Assembly (NCBI RefSeq): GCF_000427405.1 | Contig: NZ_KE386491.1 | Span: 1,905,001-1,969,000, forward strand | Source of the DNA: Flectobacillus major DSM 103 | GTDB lineage: Bacteria > Bacteroidota > Bacteroidia > Cytophagales > Spirosomataceae | Direction of reading: 5' to 3' | Length of the DNA: 64,000 nucleotides | Translations under genes and position numbers: made by a program | Part shown: positions 38,155-46,831 of the stretch, one piece after another | Position numbering within the stretch: position 1 is the stretch's first letter | How the letters are laid out: each line of letters begins with the position of its first letter | Notes under the pieces: model-generated | What the model was told of the DNA's origin: nothing | Seen by the model: the letters and a program-made list of their open reading frames with translations, nothing else | The model's database searches: none

Positions 38155-38174
38155 TTTACAAAACGTTTTGTAAA
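38155..38174 (-). promoter_or_regulatory. Perfect 20-bp palindrome in the pnp leader
   Basis: TTTACAAAACGTTTTGTAAA is a perfect palindrome 33 nt upstream of the pnp start. As RNA it gives an 8-bp stem-loop; as DNA it could be an operator. In E. coli the pnp leader folds into a hairpin used in autoregulation, but this one is far shorter, so the parallel is only suggestive. Confidence 0.5.
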
Positions 38175-38302
38175 AGGATTTTGTTGGATTTGCAGTCATC
38201 AATAGTTAATCGTCAATTGCCAATAGTGTAGTTTGATTGTTCAGGCGTCTTCACGATTAACAAAACCATCAACTATTAACGAAGACCCAAGGGAAAGAAG
38301 AG

Positions 38303-38361
38303 AAGACGATTTTCGTCTTATGGCAACAGGGAATCCTAAACCAATAGAATTCCCTGTCGTT
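38303..38361 (-). terminator. Two hairpins after rpsO
   Basis: CAACAGGGAATcC pairs with GaATTCCCTGTcGTTG (38323-38361, minor mismatches), and AAGACGA-TTT-TCGTCTT (38303-38319) follows in the minus-strand transcript. Together they are likely a terminator or a processing site between rpsO and pnp. Confidence 0.6.
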
Positions 38362-38370
38362 GAAAGTATA

Positions 38371-38646
38371 TTACTTTCTGATACCAAGTTCAGCAATGAT
38401 AGCTCTGTAACGAGTAATATCTTTTTTGATAAGATAATCCAATAAGCTTCTACGCTTACCTACCAATTTCAAAAGACCCAAACGAGTTGAGTGGTCTTTT
38501 TTGTTCTTTTTCAAGTGTTCAGTCAAGTGATTGATTCTGTAAGTGAAAAGTGCAATTTGCGACTCAGCAGAACCAGTATCGATTTTAGACTTCGCGTTTC
38601 CTCGAGATTCGAAAATCTCATGCTTTTTTTCTGAAGTTAAGTACAT
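38371..38646 (-). CDS. rpsO: 30S ribosomal protein S15
   Basis: The 91-residue protein (from the ATG at 38646, [45 protein letters not shown]...) has the S15 signature [20 protein letters not shown]. It binds 16S rRNA early in small-subunit assembly. Frames extending to 38715 begin inside the promoter and are not used. Own promoter at 38685-38716, within the end of the lptF/G gene. Confidence 0.97.
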   Translation of the reverse strand: MYLTSEKKHEIFESRGNAKSKIDTGSAESQIALFTYRINHLTEHLKKNKKDHSTRLGLLKLVGKRRSLLDYLIKKDITRYRAIIAELGIRK

Positions 38647-38684
38647 CTTCAACCAGTTTAAATGTGATAATTTTTGTAAACACG

Positions 38685-38716
38685 CAAAAATAGCTTTTTC
38701 TTTAGTTATTTGCAAA
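38685..38716 (-). promoter_or_regulatory. rpsO promoter
   Basis: On the minus strand TTTG (38716-38713), 20 bp, then TATTTTTG (38692-38685) is a good Bacteroidota promoter, with a leader of about 30-40 nt. It overlaps the last codons of the LptF/G permease gene. Confidence 0.6.
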
Positions 38717-40198
38717 TTTAAAGCCTAGTTTACGCAATATTTTTTCAATGAGTGTAGACTTTGACAAACGTTCTTTTATCTTAGCTATAGCCATTGTATA
38801 TACGTCTGACTCGAATAACCTTGAATCATTACGAGCTTTGGTAAAGAAATATACACCTATGCTAAACAATATCACATTCGATATCCATGCCCCTAACTGT
38901 ACTATCAACTTACCTTCTTTGGCTAGTTTATCGCCCTGCTGGGTCATTACATACATCAAAATAAAAAAGGATATTGCTACAACTACAGGCATACCAAAAC
39001 CTCCTTTTTTGATGATAGCCCCCAATGGTGCCCCTATCAGAAACATGACAAAAATGGCAAAGGCATTCGTAAACTTATGATGCCATTCTAAATTAGTTTT
39101 TTGAAGGTCTTCTAGTTTAGAACTTACCGTATAAGCATTGCTCTCAGCAAAAGAAATCATATTTTTCGACTGTGATATAGCAAAATCCAGATGTTGATAC
39201 GGATTTGGCTTGATTTGAGTCTTGATTTTTTTTCCAACCCAATCGCCTTCGTTTGCCATAACTTTCTTTTGTTCTGGCAATAACGGCGTCGGCAATGTCT
39301 TTAAACTATATAAGTAATATGATTTGGCAGCCTCGTAAAAGTTTTTGCGATAATCTTGTGTAAGTGTTTTCAAAGAATCGGCATCTTGGCTCAACTCCAC
39401 TACATTTCGCATAATCTGGTGGTGCTTAAACTGGTCTTCTTCGGTTTTGTGCATATCAAATGCAGCCAGACTCATCACAATTTTACTTTTGGTAAACCCA
39501 TGCGATGCGTGGTCGGTAGCATCCGAGCTTGATGTACGGTCGGCATCTTCTACGTAGTCATGGCCATTGTATAGTTCAAAAACCAAATATTGCTTGTCCA
39601 TCATCGTGTACATCAAAGCCGAATCAGCCAAGGTTACGTGTTTGTTGCCATCGTTTTTAGAATGGTCATAAATAATCACGCCCTTGAGCGTTTTGTTATC
39701 GGGATATTTCTTCATAACCTTGATACTATAGCCAGGTAAGTCATTATAAAAAATCCCTTCTTTGATATTAAGCGTCGTTTTGGTGGTTTTGATATCATAA
39801 AGCAGGCGGTATCCTTTCAAATTAGCCCAAGGCAATGCTACGTTGTTGAACCAAAAAGCAAAAACAGTGATTAAAGATGCTACCACAAAAATAGGTCGCA
39901 TGGCTCGCCCAATAGAAATACCGGCACTTTTGATGGCTGTCAATTCAAAAAACTCACCCAATTTACCAAATGTCATCAAGGTAGAAAGCAACATGGCCAA
40001 TGGCAAGGCAATCGGAATAGTAATTAAACCAAAGTAGAAGAATAATTCAAAGTAAAGGTCTATGCCAAGGTCTTTGCCAAATAGGTCGACAAAATACACC
40101 AGTATTAAACGCATTAAGAAAATAAATATAACAACAGCAAGGGTTAAGAAGAATGGCCCCCAAAAGGCATTGAGTACTAATTTATCTATTTTTTTCAT
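38702..40198 (-). CDS. LptF/LptG-family lipopolysaccharide export permease
   Basis: The 498-residue protein starts [30 protein letters not shown], with three N-terminal and three C-terminal membrane helices flanking a large periplasmic beta-jellyroll-type region (about 130-390), as in LptF/YjgP and LptG/YjgQ. These form the inner-membrane part of the LPS transporter LptB2FG. Bacteroidota members are often longer in the periplasmic region, as here. The partner permease and LptB are not in the window. Which of LptF or LptG it is cannot be said. Confidence 0.88.
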   Translation of the reverse strand: MKKIDKLVLNAFWGPFFLTLAVVIFIFLMRLILVYFVDLFGKDLGIDLYFELFFYFGLITIPIALPLAMLLSTLMTFGKLGEFFELTAIKSAGISIGRAMRPIFVVASLITVFAFWFNNVALPWANLKGYRLLYDIKTTKTTLNIKEGIFYNDLPGYSIKVMKKYPDNKTLKGVIIYDHSKNDGNKHVTLADSALMYTMMDKQYLVFELYNGHDYVEDADRTSSSDATDHASHGFTKSKIVMSLAAFDMHKTEEDQFKHHQIMRNVVELSQDADSLKTLTQDYRKNFYEAAKSYYLYSLKTLPTPLLPEQKKVMANEGDWVGKKIKTQIKPNPYQHLDFAISQSKNMISFAESNAYTVSSKLEDLQKTNLEWHHKFTNAFAIFVMFLIGAPLGAIIKKGGFGMPVVVAISFFILMYVMTQQGDKLAKEGKLIVQLGAWISNVILFSIGVYFFTKARNDSRLFESDVYTMAIAKIKERLSKSTLIEKILRKLGFKFANN

Positions 40199-40385
40199 AT
40201 AGTAACTTTACAAATTCGCTACAAAGTTATCACTATTGTATGACTAATAAAGTTAAAGTTATTTAAAAGCAAGATTTTCGTGAAGCCTCGTGAATAGAAA
40301 TTCCTGATGTCTATCTGATTAGATAGGCATACAAATGTGTAGCATAAAAATGCCATGTACACTCCATCCCTCAATGGAGTGACAT

Positions 40386-40432
40386 AAAAACGCTAGTTGG
40401 CAGATATTTGACTCAGTACCCATCAACTAGCT
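40386..40432 (-). terminator. Hairpin after the START-like gene
   Basis: GCTAGTTG at 40392-40399 pairs with CAACTAGC at 40424-40431 around a 24-nt loop, with A5 beyond it on the plus side (U5 in the minus transcript). Confidence 0.5.
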
Positions 40433-40440
40433 TGTGAAAC

Positions 40441-40833
40441 TTAATTACCTACGATTTCTTTCAATTTGTAAATTAAATCTTCCCACAGTTCTGTCAACTC
40501 CTCCTCATCCGAATTACCTGAATAATCTATTATTTTTAAATAGGTAGACCCAGTCAAATCACTCACATCCATTTTAAACTCGATGTAGTTATGGTCACGG
40601 TCATCGGAGTTAGTCGGAATAAAATCAAACTTTGCGGACTTATTTAATCGTAATTGAGACAATTTGGCAATATGGCTCTCGCCATCCCAAACGAAATCAA
40701 ATGTAGAGCTATCTTTCAGGGTAACTTTCTCCGCAAACCACTGTTGCAAGCCAGAGGCTGAACTGATATACGGGAATAACACCTTTGGCGATGCTCTTAA
40801 TTCAAACTCAACAACAAATTTGTGCTTACTCAT
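40441..40833 (-). CDS. START-like / AHSA1-type domain protein
   Basis: The 130-residue protein (ATG at 40833, MSKHKFVVEFELRASPKVLFPYISSASGLQQWFAEKVTLKDSSTFDFVWDGESHIAKL) reads as a SRPBCC-fold (START/AHSA1) protein. This fold makes a hydrophobic cavity for a ligand or a binding face for Hsp90-type clients. Bacteroidota carry a conserved member of this size whose role is unknown. A TTG two codons upstream is a less likely start. No operon partner is obvious. Confidence 0.8.
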   Translation of the reverse strand: MSKHKFVVEFELRASPKVLFPYISSASGLQQWFAEKVTLKDSSTFDFVWDGESHIAKLSQLRLNKSAKFDFIPTNSDDRDHNYIEFKMDVSDLTGSTYLKIIDYSGNSDEEELTELWEDLIYKLKEIVGN

Positions 40834-41084
40834 ACGCAAGAATTTAAAATTACCTTTTTGGCAAAGGTATAATTCTCTGATTAATATGCAAGTTTTTATA
40901 TCATCTTTCCGAAAATAATATGCAAAACAACTTCCAAATGTCTACATATCAGATACTTATACCTAAACACCACATATTTAACAATATTCTAAAAATATAT
41001 TTTTTTTAGATGTCATAATTAATTGACAACCAACTAGTAATCCTATACGTTACAAATTATTTTCATAATTTTCCATCAAAGCAC

Positions 41085-41115
41085 TTGCCTCCCATATATT
41101 AATTGCCTAATTTTG
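41085..41115 (+). promoter_or_regulatory. Promoter of the tRNA-Met pair
   Basis: TTG at 41085-41087, 20 bp, TAATTTTG at 41108-41115 is a good match to the Bacteroidota promoter; the first tRNA begins 17 bp downstream. Confidence 0.65.
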
Positions 41116-41131
41116 CATCACAAAAAAATAA

Positions 41132-41205
41132 GGCGGGGTAGCTCAGATGGTTAGAGCGTAGGATTCATAACCCTAAGGTCGGCAGTTCGATCCTGCTCCC
41201 CGCTA
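41132..41205 (+). tRNA. tRNA-Met(CAT), copy 1
   Basis: A 74-nt cloverleaf: acceptor GGCGGGG pairs with CCCCGCT (G-U at the end), D-arm GCTCAGATGGTTAGAGC, anticodon loop TTCATAA with CAT, T-arm GGCAGTTCGATCCTGCT. The anticodon-stem lacks the three G-C pairs of initiator tRNA, so it is elongator Met; tRNA-Ile2 (lysidine type) cannot be excluded. CCA is not encoded. Confidence 0.93.
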
Positions 41206-41250
41206 CTATAATCACTCTTTGATTAGTCTTTATTTTTTTATTTTTCGCAT

Positions 41251-41324
41251 GGCGGGGTAGCTCAGATGGTTAGAGCGTAGGATTCATAACCCTAAGGTCG
41301 GCAGTTCGATCCTGCTCCCCGCTA
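41251..41324 (+). tRNA. tRNA-Met(CAT), copy 2
   Basis: Identical in sequence to the copy at 41132-41205, 45 bp downstream on the same strand, in one likely transcript ended by the terminator at 41329. Confidence 0.93.
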
Positions 41325-41328
41325 CTAT

Positions 41329-41359
41329 AAAAGCCTTTCAGCAATGAAAGGCTTTTTTT
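41329..41359 (+). terminator. Terminator of the tRNA-Met pair
   Basis: AAAAGCCTTTCA and TGAAAGGCTTTTTTT around GCAA, 4 bp beyond the second tRNA. Confidence 0.85.
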
Positions 41360-41448
41360 ATACGCATCAAGTCCCTTATTTAAGTTGTATTCCTTTCTAG
41401 AATCCTTTAATTTAGTACTATTCTCAAGATTAAACATATTTGATTAAT

Positions 41449-41925
41449 ATGGCAAGACCAGCATTTGAAGATATTTATATGGAATTGGCAATCAACCTTT
41501 CCAAGCGCTCGCACTGTATCAAGGCTCATGTGGGTGCAGTACTAACAAAAGATACAAGAATTATTTCGATTGGTTATAATGGTCCTCCTTCTGGTACTCA
41601 TAACTGTGACGAGGAATTTCCAGAACATGGCTGCGAGCGTGACTCAAAGGGTAGCTGTTCGTTGGCTTTGCATGCCGAACAAAACGCTATCTTGTTTGCA
41701 GTAAAAAATGGGTCGGAAGTAGAAGGTGCTACTTTATATGTTACGCTGTCGCCATGTATTGCCTGTGCCAGAATTATTTATTCTATGAAAATTAGTAAAG
41801 TTATATTCCTTGACTCTTATGCCCAATACAAAGGTTTGCCCAAAGATGAAGGCGTTGAATTTCTGAGAAAATTTGGGGTTGAGGTTGTACAATACGACAA
41901 AACGAAATTACAAAAAACAGTATAA
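41449..41925 (+). CDS. dCMP / cytidine-type deaminase
   Basis: The 158-residue protein (ATG at 41449, MARPAFEDIYMELAINLSKRSHCIKAHVGAVLTKDTRIISIGYNG) has the zinc-deaminase motifs: LHAEQNAI (His, Glu) and LSPCIACARII (two Cys), plus the CDEEFPEHGCERDSKGSC insertion typical of deoxycytidylate deaminases of the ComEB type. It would turn dCMP to dUMP for thymidylate synthesis. Length is normal. A TTG three codons upstream is an unlikely start. It is followed by repeat copy B. Confidence 0.9.
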   Translation: MARPAFEDIYMELAINLSKRSHCIKAHVGAVLTKDTRIISIGYNGPPSGTHNCDEEFPEHGCERDSKGSCSLALHAEQNAILFAVKNGSEVEGATLYVTLSPCIACARIIYSMKISKVIFLDSYAQYKGLPKDEGVEFLRKFGVEVVQYDKTKLQKTV

Positions 41926-41930
41926 CAAAT

Positions 41931-42060
41931 ATAAGTCATCCCAATGTGAGTGAATGAGTAATTATTTTTGACTATAATTTTCACCAGTAGTGATGCAATG
42001 CTTTGATGTTGAACATAAAAAAGGCGTTCGAAATTAGTTTTCCGAACGCCTTTTTTATGT
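41931..42060. repeat. Dispersed intergenic repeat, copy B (right end missing)
   Basis: ATAAGTCATCCCAATGTGAG and then TGAATGAGTAATTATTTTTG match the left end of the family, and the middle (CACCAGTAGTGATGCAATGC) nearly equals copy C at 53832. The centre holds the terminator hairpin. No inverted right terminus is recognisable before the slyD-like gene end at 42074. Confidence 0.7.
42014..42059. terminator. Bidirectional terminator in repeat copy B
   Basis: A 17-bp perfect stem, CATAAAAAAGGCGTTCG and its complement, around a 12-nt loop; it separates the convergent deaminase (+) and FKBP (-) genes. Confidence 0.88.
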
Positions 42061-42073
42061 TAAATATCAATTA

Positions 42074-42586
42074 TTAATGATGTACACCACCATCGCCATG
42101 AACATGACCATGTTCTAATTCAGACACAGTAGCTTCTCTTACTTTCAAGATAGTTCCTTTAAAGAACATCTCTTTGTCGGCTAATGGGTGGTTAAAATCC
42201 ATACGAACAATTTCGTCTGTTACTTCCAAAATTTTACCCTGTAGTCTATTACCTCGGTCATCGGTCATAGGCAAGAAATTGCCCACTTCAAGCATTTCGT
42301 CTACCACTTCGCCATCTACTTTGAAAATTTCCTTTGGCAATGCTACTACTGCATCATGGTCGTATTCGCCATAACCTTCTTCTGCGGGTACAGCAAATTC
42401 AAAGCTATCTCCTTCTTGAAGACCAGCGATATTATCTTCAAAAGCTTCAGGCAAACCACTCATTCCGTGGATAAAGACCATCGGCTCATCTTGTTCTACC
42501 GTTTCTACTAACTCTTTTTCACCATTTTTATCAGTCACTGTCAACTCATAAGTCAATGACACAACTTTTGCATTTGAAATTTGCAT
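42074..42586 (-). CDS. FKBP-type peptidyl-prolyl isomerase, SlyD-like
   Basis: The 170-residue protein has the SlyD architecture: an FKBP domain split by an insert-in-flap (FIHGMSGLPEAFEDNIAGLQEGDSFEFAVPAEEGYGEYDHDAVVALP...) and a short histidine-rich C-terminus (LEHGHVHGDGGVHH) that can bind Ni2+ or Zn2+. SlyD folds proteins as a chaperone/isomerase and in some bacteria supplies nickel. The His-rich tail is shorter than in E. coli. Cytoplasmic; divergent from acpH across a 49-bp inverted-repeat region. Confidence 0.92.
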   Translation of the reverse strand: MQISNAKVVSLTYELTVTDKNGEKELVETVEQDEPMVFIHGMSGLPEAFEDNIAGLQEGDSFEFAVPAEEGYGEYDHDAVVALPKEIFKVDGEVVDEMLEVGNFLPMTDDRGNRLQGKILEVTDEIVRMDFNHPLADKEMFFKGTILKVREATVSELEHGHVHGDGGVHH

Positions 42587-42608
42587 TATCTTAAATATGT
42601 TTTATCTG

Positions 42609-42657
42609 TCGACAACTTGACACAAAACAGGATAACCTACCCAGAGAAGTTGTCGAC
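42609..42657. promoter_or_regulatory. Inverted repeat between the slyD-like gene and acpH
   Basis: GTCGACAACTT at 42609-42619 and its exact complement AAGTTGTCGAC at 42647-42657, 27 bp apart. It lies 23-71 bp upstream of the FKBP start, in the shared divergent region, and may be a regulator-binding pair of half-sites. Confidence 0.45.
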
Positions 42658-42772
42658 TATAACTCTAAGTAACTTCAAACAGACATCTCTCATATAGTTT
42701 GTCCATTTTTTTACAAACGTAAGGTTTTTTCCTTAACTTTATGGAGAGACAACATCAAATTTCTATAAAAAG

Positions 42773-43375
42773 TTGAATTACTTATCACATATTTACTTGT
42801 CGGGTCAAGATGAAGACATTATCATTGGCAACTTCCTAGGCGATTATGTCAAAGGGCATTTGAGTAAACTCGAAAAAAGTCCTTATAACAAAAGAGTCTT
42901 GACTGGTATTGCTCTGCACCGACAAATCGACTCCTATACCGACGCTCATCCGACTGTACGCAAAAGTACCGAAAGGCTCAAATCCAAATACCATAAGTTT
43001 TCGGGCATTATTGTGGATATGTACTACGACCATATTTTGGCCAAAAACTTTCATCAATTTTCAGATATTCCTCTTACACAATTTAGTCAGCAATTCTATG
43101 AGCTTTTGGCTCGACGCAGCGATGATATTCCAGCGGCACTCGACCGCATGGTGGTATCTATGACTACTCGTGACTGGCTGAGTAATTACGCTACCTTGGA
43201 AGGCTTATCGTGGGCATTGCGGGGTATTGCTTCTCGCCTCAAGTTTGTTTCGGGTATAGAAAATGCTACCGACGATTTGGTGGCCGACTATCATCGTTTT
43301 GAAGAAGACTTTATGGCTTTCTTTCCTGAAGTACAAGCACATAGCGTCCGCTTTTTAGAACAGCCTTCTTTTTGA
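42773..43375 (+). CDS. acpH: Acyl carrier protein phosphodiesterase family
   Basis: The 200-residue protein begins (from a TTG codon) MNYLSHIYLSGQDEDIIIGNFLGDYVKG, the AcpH signature with the metal-binding Asp/His residues, and shows a compact alpha-helical fold (HRQIDSYTDAHPTVRKS, VDMYYDHILAKNF). AcpH removes the 4'-phosphopantetheine group from acyl carrier protein. The TTG start is the only one giving the conserved N-terminus. It is followed by holA, 94 bp downstream. Confidence 0.85.
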   Translation: MNYLSHIYLSGQDEDIIIGNFLGDYVKGHLSKLEKSPYNKRVLTGIALHRQIDSYTDAHPTVRKSTERLKSKYHKFSGIIVDMYYDHILAKNFHQFSDIPLTQFSQQFYELLARRSDDIPAALDRMVVSMTTRDWLSNYATLEGLSWALRGIASRLKFVSGIENATDDLVADYHRFEEDFMAFFPEVQAHSVRFLEQPSF

Positions 43376-43469
43376 GTTCTTAAAAAACAAGCCTGATTCG
43401 CTTTTCTGTCAATAATCATGCTTAATTTTAGGTTGTTTTATCAAAGAATACCTTTAACAGATTCCGATA

Positions 43470-44489
43470 ATGCCCAAATTAGTACAAGACGTTTTAAAAG
43501 AATTAAAAAAAAAACATTTCGCACCGCTTTACCTTCTTCATGGCGATGAACCTTTCTTTATTGATAAAGTTACTGACTTTATTGAAGAAAACGCTTTGCC
43601 TGTAGCCGACCGCAGTTTTAATCAATATATATTATATGGTAAGGATTTGACCGTACCAAGCTTGCTTTCGTATGCCAAACGCTTTCCGATGATGTCAGAA
43701 CGACAATTGATTTTGGTAAAAGAAGCTCAAGGAATACAGGGTATAGAACAAAAAGAGATGCAAGCAGCCCTAGAAGCTTATGCCAAAAACCCTCTTCCTT
43801 CTACTGTATTGGTGCTTGCCTTTAAAGATAGCGTTGACGAACGACGCACTTGGGTGAAAGCTTTTGACCAACAGGGTATTTTGATGAGTTCCAAAAAAAT
43901 GTACGACAATAAGATTCCAGACTGGATTATCGACTATTGTCATGAGTCGGGCGTAAAGATTAGCCCAAAGGCTGTACAAATGATTTTGGAAAACGTAGGA
44001 AACGATTTAAAACGTATTGCTTCTGAAATCGATAAGATTATTATTAATCTTAAAGTCAACGAAGAAATCAATGCCAGTGTTGTCGAACGATTTGTGGGTA
44101 TTAGCAAAGAATATAATTATTTTGAATTTCAAAAATCCCTAATCCAGAAAGATGTATTGAAGGCTAATCAGATTGTCAATTTTTTTGCCTCTAATCCCAA
44201 AGACAACCCTTTAGCTCCTATTATTCTGCTGCTATTCAACTTTTTTAGCAAAGTCCTATTAGCCTATACCACTAGCGACAAATCCGAAAAAAATCTGGCT
44301 GCGGTTTTGGGTGTTAATCCCTTTTTTGTCAAAGACTACATCCAAACGCTTCGTCATTATAGTTTACCCAAAGTGGTACAAATCATTCATGAAATCAAGG
44401 AAATAGAATTACAAGCCAAAGGTATCGACTCCGTTTCGAGCCCCGATAGCGAAAAACTAAAAGAGCTTACTTTCAAAATCTTGCATTAA
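43470..44489 (+). CDS. holA: DNA polymerase III delta subunit
   Basis: The 339-residue protein has the HolA N-terminal pattern (LLHGDEPFFIDKVTDFIEENAL then DLTVPSLLSYAKRFPMMSERQLILVKEA) and the C-terminal helical domain (KDNPLAPIILLLFNFFSKVLLAYT). Delta belongs to the clamp-loader complex that opens the beta clamp. It is in the usual size range. A terminator follows at 44532. Confidence 0.9.
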   Translation: MPKLVQDVLKELKKKHFAPLYLLHGDEPFFIDKVTDFIEENALPVADRSFNQYILYGKDLTVPSLLSYAKRFPMMSERQLILVKEAQGIQGIEQKEMQAALEAYAKNPLPSTVLVLAFKDSVDERRTWVKAFDQQGILMSSKKMYDNKIPDWIIDYCHESGVKISPKAVQMILENVGNDLKRIASEIDKIIINLKVNEEINASVVERFVGISKEYNYFEFQKSLIQKDVLKANQIVNFFASNPKDNPLAPIILLLFNFFSKVLLAYTTSDKSEKNLAAVLGVNPFFVKDYIQTLRHYSLPKVVQIIHEIKEIELQAKGIDSVSSPDSEKLKELTFKILH

Positions 44490-44531
44490 AATACCTAGAT
44501 CTTGTATCCTCCGACAGTTTCGTCAGAATAG

Positions 44532-44559
44532 CCATCTTTCATAAGGTGGTTTTTTTTTG
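44532..44559 (+). terminator. Terminator after holA
   Basis: CCATCTT-TCAT-AAGGTGG (one U-G pair) followed by T10, 43 bp after the stop. Confidence 0.8.
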
Positions 44560-44717
44560 CCATCGCCTCTCAATTTCAATGATATAGTCTGATTTATCTA
44601 ACAGCATTAACTTTTGCCCAGCAATATTCTATTATTTTACTGATACTTATCTATCATTTAAACTATTTTTATAATACAAGTTTAAGTAAGACCTTTGTAT
44701 CAGTTAAAACAAACTAT

Positions 44718-45836
44718 ATGAATATGTTATTTGAATCTTTTCAACTAGAACATAACTATCTAAAAAATAAAATAGTTATGCCACCCATGACCCGCTCAAG
44801 AGCGGCAAAGGGAGAAGTACCAACTGCGTTAATGGCAGAATACTATGCACAAAGGGCTTCGGCTGGTCTTATTATTACAGAAGGCACACCCATTAGTACT
44901 CAGGGAAGAGGCTATGCTTGGACACCCGGAATTTATACACAAGCACAAATTGAAGGCTGGAAAAAAGTAACTCAGGCTGTACATGCCAAAGGAGGAAAAA
45001 TATTTGTACAACTTTGGCATGTGGGTAGAGTTTCACATACTTCTTTACAAGAAAACGGAAATAGCCCTGTTGCCCCATCAGCTATTCTGGCAGAAGGCGT
45101 AAAGGTATTTTTGGCCAAAAACGGGCAAGAAGCTAGTAGTGGGCAAGGCGAAATGGTACAACATTCGATGCCTCGCTCTCTCTCAATTCCAGAAATTCAT
45201 CAAATTATTCAGGATTTTGTACAGGCTGCTCGCAATGCCATAGAAGCAGGCTTTGATGGCGTAGAACTCCACGGAGCCAATGGTTATCTGATAGAGCAAT
45301 TTATAGATTCACAAACCAATAAGCGTACCGACGAATACGGTGGCTCGTTGGAAGGACGTTTACGATTTCTGAAAGAAGTTACTACTGCCGTTGCAGATGC
45401 CATCGGAGCCAACAAAGTAGGCGTACGTCAAGCTCCACTTACTACATTAATGGGTGCAATCGACGACACGCCTGAAGAAACCTATATTGCCGCCGCCAAA
45501 ATACTCAACGAAATTGGTGTTGCTTATATCCATATTGCCGAAGCCGATTGGGACAATGCCCCCGAAATGGCCGTCGACTTTAAGGCAGCCTATCGCAAGA
45601 CTTTTAAGGGAGCATTGATTTACTCTGGAAAATATACCGTACAACGAGCTGAAGAAGCTCTACAAAGTGGCTGGGCAGATTTAATCGGGTTTGGTCGTCC
45701 ATTTATAGCCAACCCCGATTTGCCTTACCGCCTTCAATATGGCTTGCCACTCAACGAACCCATCCGTGAAAAATTCTTTGGGGGAGGTGCCGAAGGCTAT
45801 ACCGATTATCCTTTTGCTGAAAACAAACAACTTTAA
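44718..45836 (+). CDS. Old Yellow Enzyme-family NADH:flavin oxidoreductase (1)
   Basis: The 372-residue protein is an OYE: KNKIVMPPMTRSRA at the N-terminus, RASAGLIITEGTPIS, QLWHVGRVSH, and the substrate-binding pair HGANGYLIEQFIDSQTNKRTDEYGGS. FMN-dependent ene-reductases of this class (NemA/XenB-like) reduce activated C=C bonds and nitro-compounds using NAD(P)H. A second OYE and an aldo/keto reductase follow at 14- and 12-bp spacings, so the three are one transcription unit. No regulator gene is adjacent. Confidence 0.93.
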   Translation: MNMLFESFQLEHNYLKNKIVMPPMTRSRAAKGEVPTALMAEYYAQRASAGLIITEGTPISTQGRGYAWTPGIYTQAQIEGWKKVTQAVHAKGGKIFVQLWHVGRVSHTSLQENGNSPVAPSAILAEGVKVFLAKNGQEASSGQGEMVQHSMPRSLSIPEIHQIIQDFVQAARNAIEAGFDGVELHGANGYLIEQFIDSQTNKRTDEYGGSLEGRLRFLKEVTTAVADAIGANKVGVRQAPLTTLMGAIDDTPEETYIAAAKILNEIGVAYIHIAEADWDNAPEMAVDFKAAYRKTFKGALIYSGKYTVQRAEEALQSGWADLIGFGRPFIANPDLPYRLQYGLPLNEPIREKFFGGGAEGYTDYPFAENKQL

Positions 45837-45850
45837 TCATCAACATTATC

Positions 45851-46819
45851 ATGAAAAGACCCTTAGGTACAAGTCCTATCCATGTTTCACCACTTACCCT
45901 TGGCACATTTGCTATTGGCGGATTGATGTGGGGAGGCAACCAACAACAAGATTCTATCGAAGCAATACAAACAGCCATCGAAAATGGTATTACCTCTATA
46001 GATACCGCTCCATTTTATGGTTTTGGATTAAGCGAAAAAATGGTGGGGAAAGCCATCAAAAAATATGACCGCTCGAAAGTAGAGATTTTGACCAAATTTG
46101 GCTTGGTTTGGGAAGACGACGTTAAAGGAACACCAGCCTTCGAGATTCAGTCGGACGGAAAAAATATTCCTATTTATAAAAATGGTAAAAAAGAAAATGT
46201 TGTCAGAGAAGTAGAGAATAGCCTACAACGACTTCAAACAGATTATATCGACCTTATTCAGTTACATTGGCCAGATGCTGGTACGCCTATTGCTGAAACA
46301 ATAGAAGCAATGCTGTTACTTCAAGAACAAGGAAAAATAAGAGCCTTCGGAGTATCTAATTACAGCACAGAACAAGTACAGGAAGCTCTACAAACAACCC
46401 AAATACACTCTAATCAGGTTTGGTACAGCATGTTACACCGAGCTATCGAGCAGGATTTAGTCCCATTCTCGGTACAAAATAACATTGGTATTATTGCTTA
46501 TAGCCCACTAGAACGTGGCTTACTTACAGGCAAATACCTCAACAATCCACAAGGGTTGAGCAGCCAAGACCACCGTAATGGGTATTTCCAACAGTTTGAT
46601 ATACCTCAACTTACCTTACTTCTAACAGTATTACAAGATTTGGCCTCTGCCAAAAATTGTAGCGTCGCTCAATTGGTGTTAGCATGGACAATCTCCCAAC
46701 CCGGTATTACCACCGTATTGGGAGGAGCAAGAAACGGTCAACAGGCTGCTCATAATGCAGAAGCTTTACAAATAACACTTACCCAAGACGACATCAAGCT
46801 CATAGCTCAATACATTTAA
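45851..46819 (+). CDS. Aldo/keto reductase
   Basis: The 322-residue protein has the AKR catalytic set: Asp in SIDTAPFYGFG with its Tyr, Lys in EILTKFGLV and His in DLIQLHWPD, and NADPH-binding residues in the C-terminal part (VSNYSTEQVQEAL, GIIAYSPLERGLLTGKYL). It reduces aldehydes or ketones with NADPH. Its location between two OYE genes suggests it acts on the carbonyl of the same enones or reactive aldehydes. Distances to neighbours are 14 and 12 bp. Confidence 0.93.
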   Translation: MKRPLGTSPIHVSPLTLGTFAIGGLMWGGNQQQDSIEAIQTAIENGITSIDTAPFYGFGLSEKMVGKAIKKYDRSKVEILTKFGLVWEDDVKGTPAFEIQSDGKNIPIYKNGKKENVVREVENSLQRLQTDYIDLIQLHWPDAGTPIAETIEAMLLLQEQGKIRAFGVSNYSTEQVQEALQTTQIHSNQVWYSMLHRAIEQDLVPFSVQNNIGIIAYSPLERGLLTGKYLNNPQGLSSQDHRNGYFQQFDIPQLTLLLTVLQDLASAKNCSVAQLVLAWTISQPGITTVLGGARNGQQAAHNAEALQITLTQDDIKLIAQYI

Positions 46820-46831
46820 TCAACCATCATT

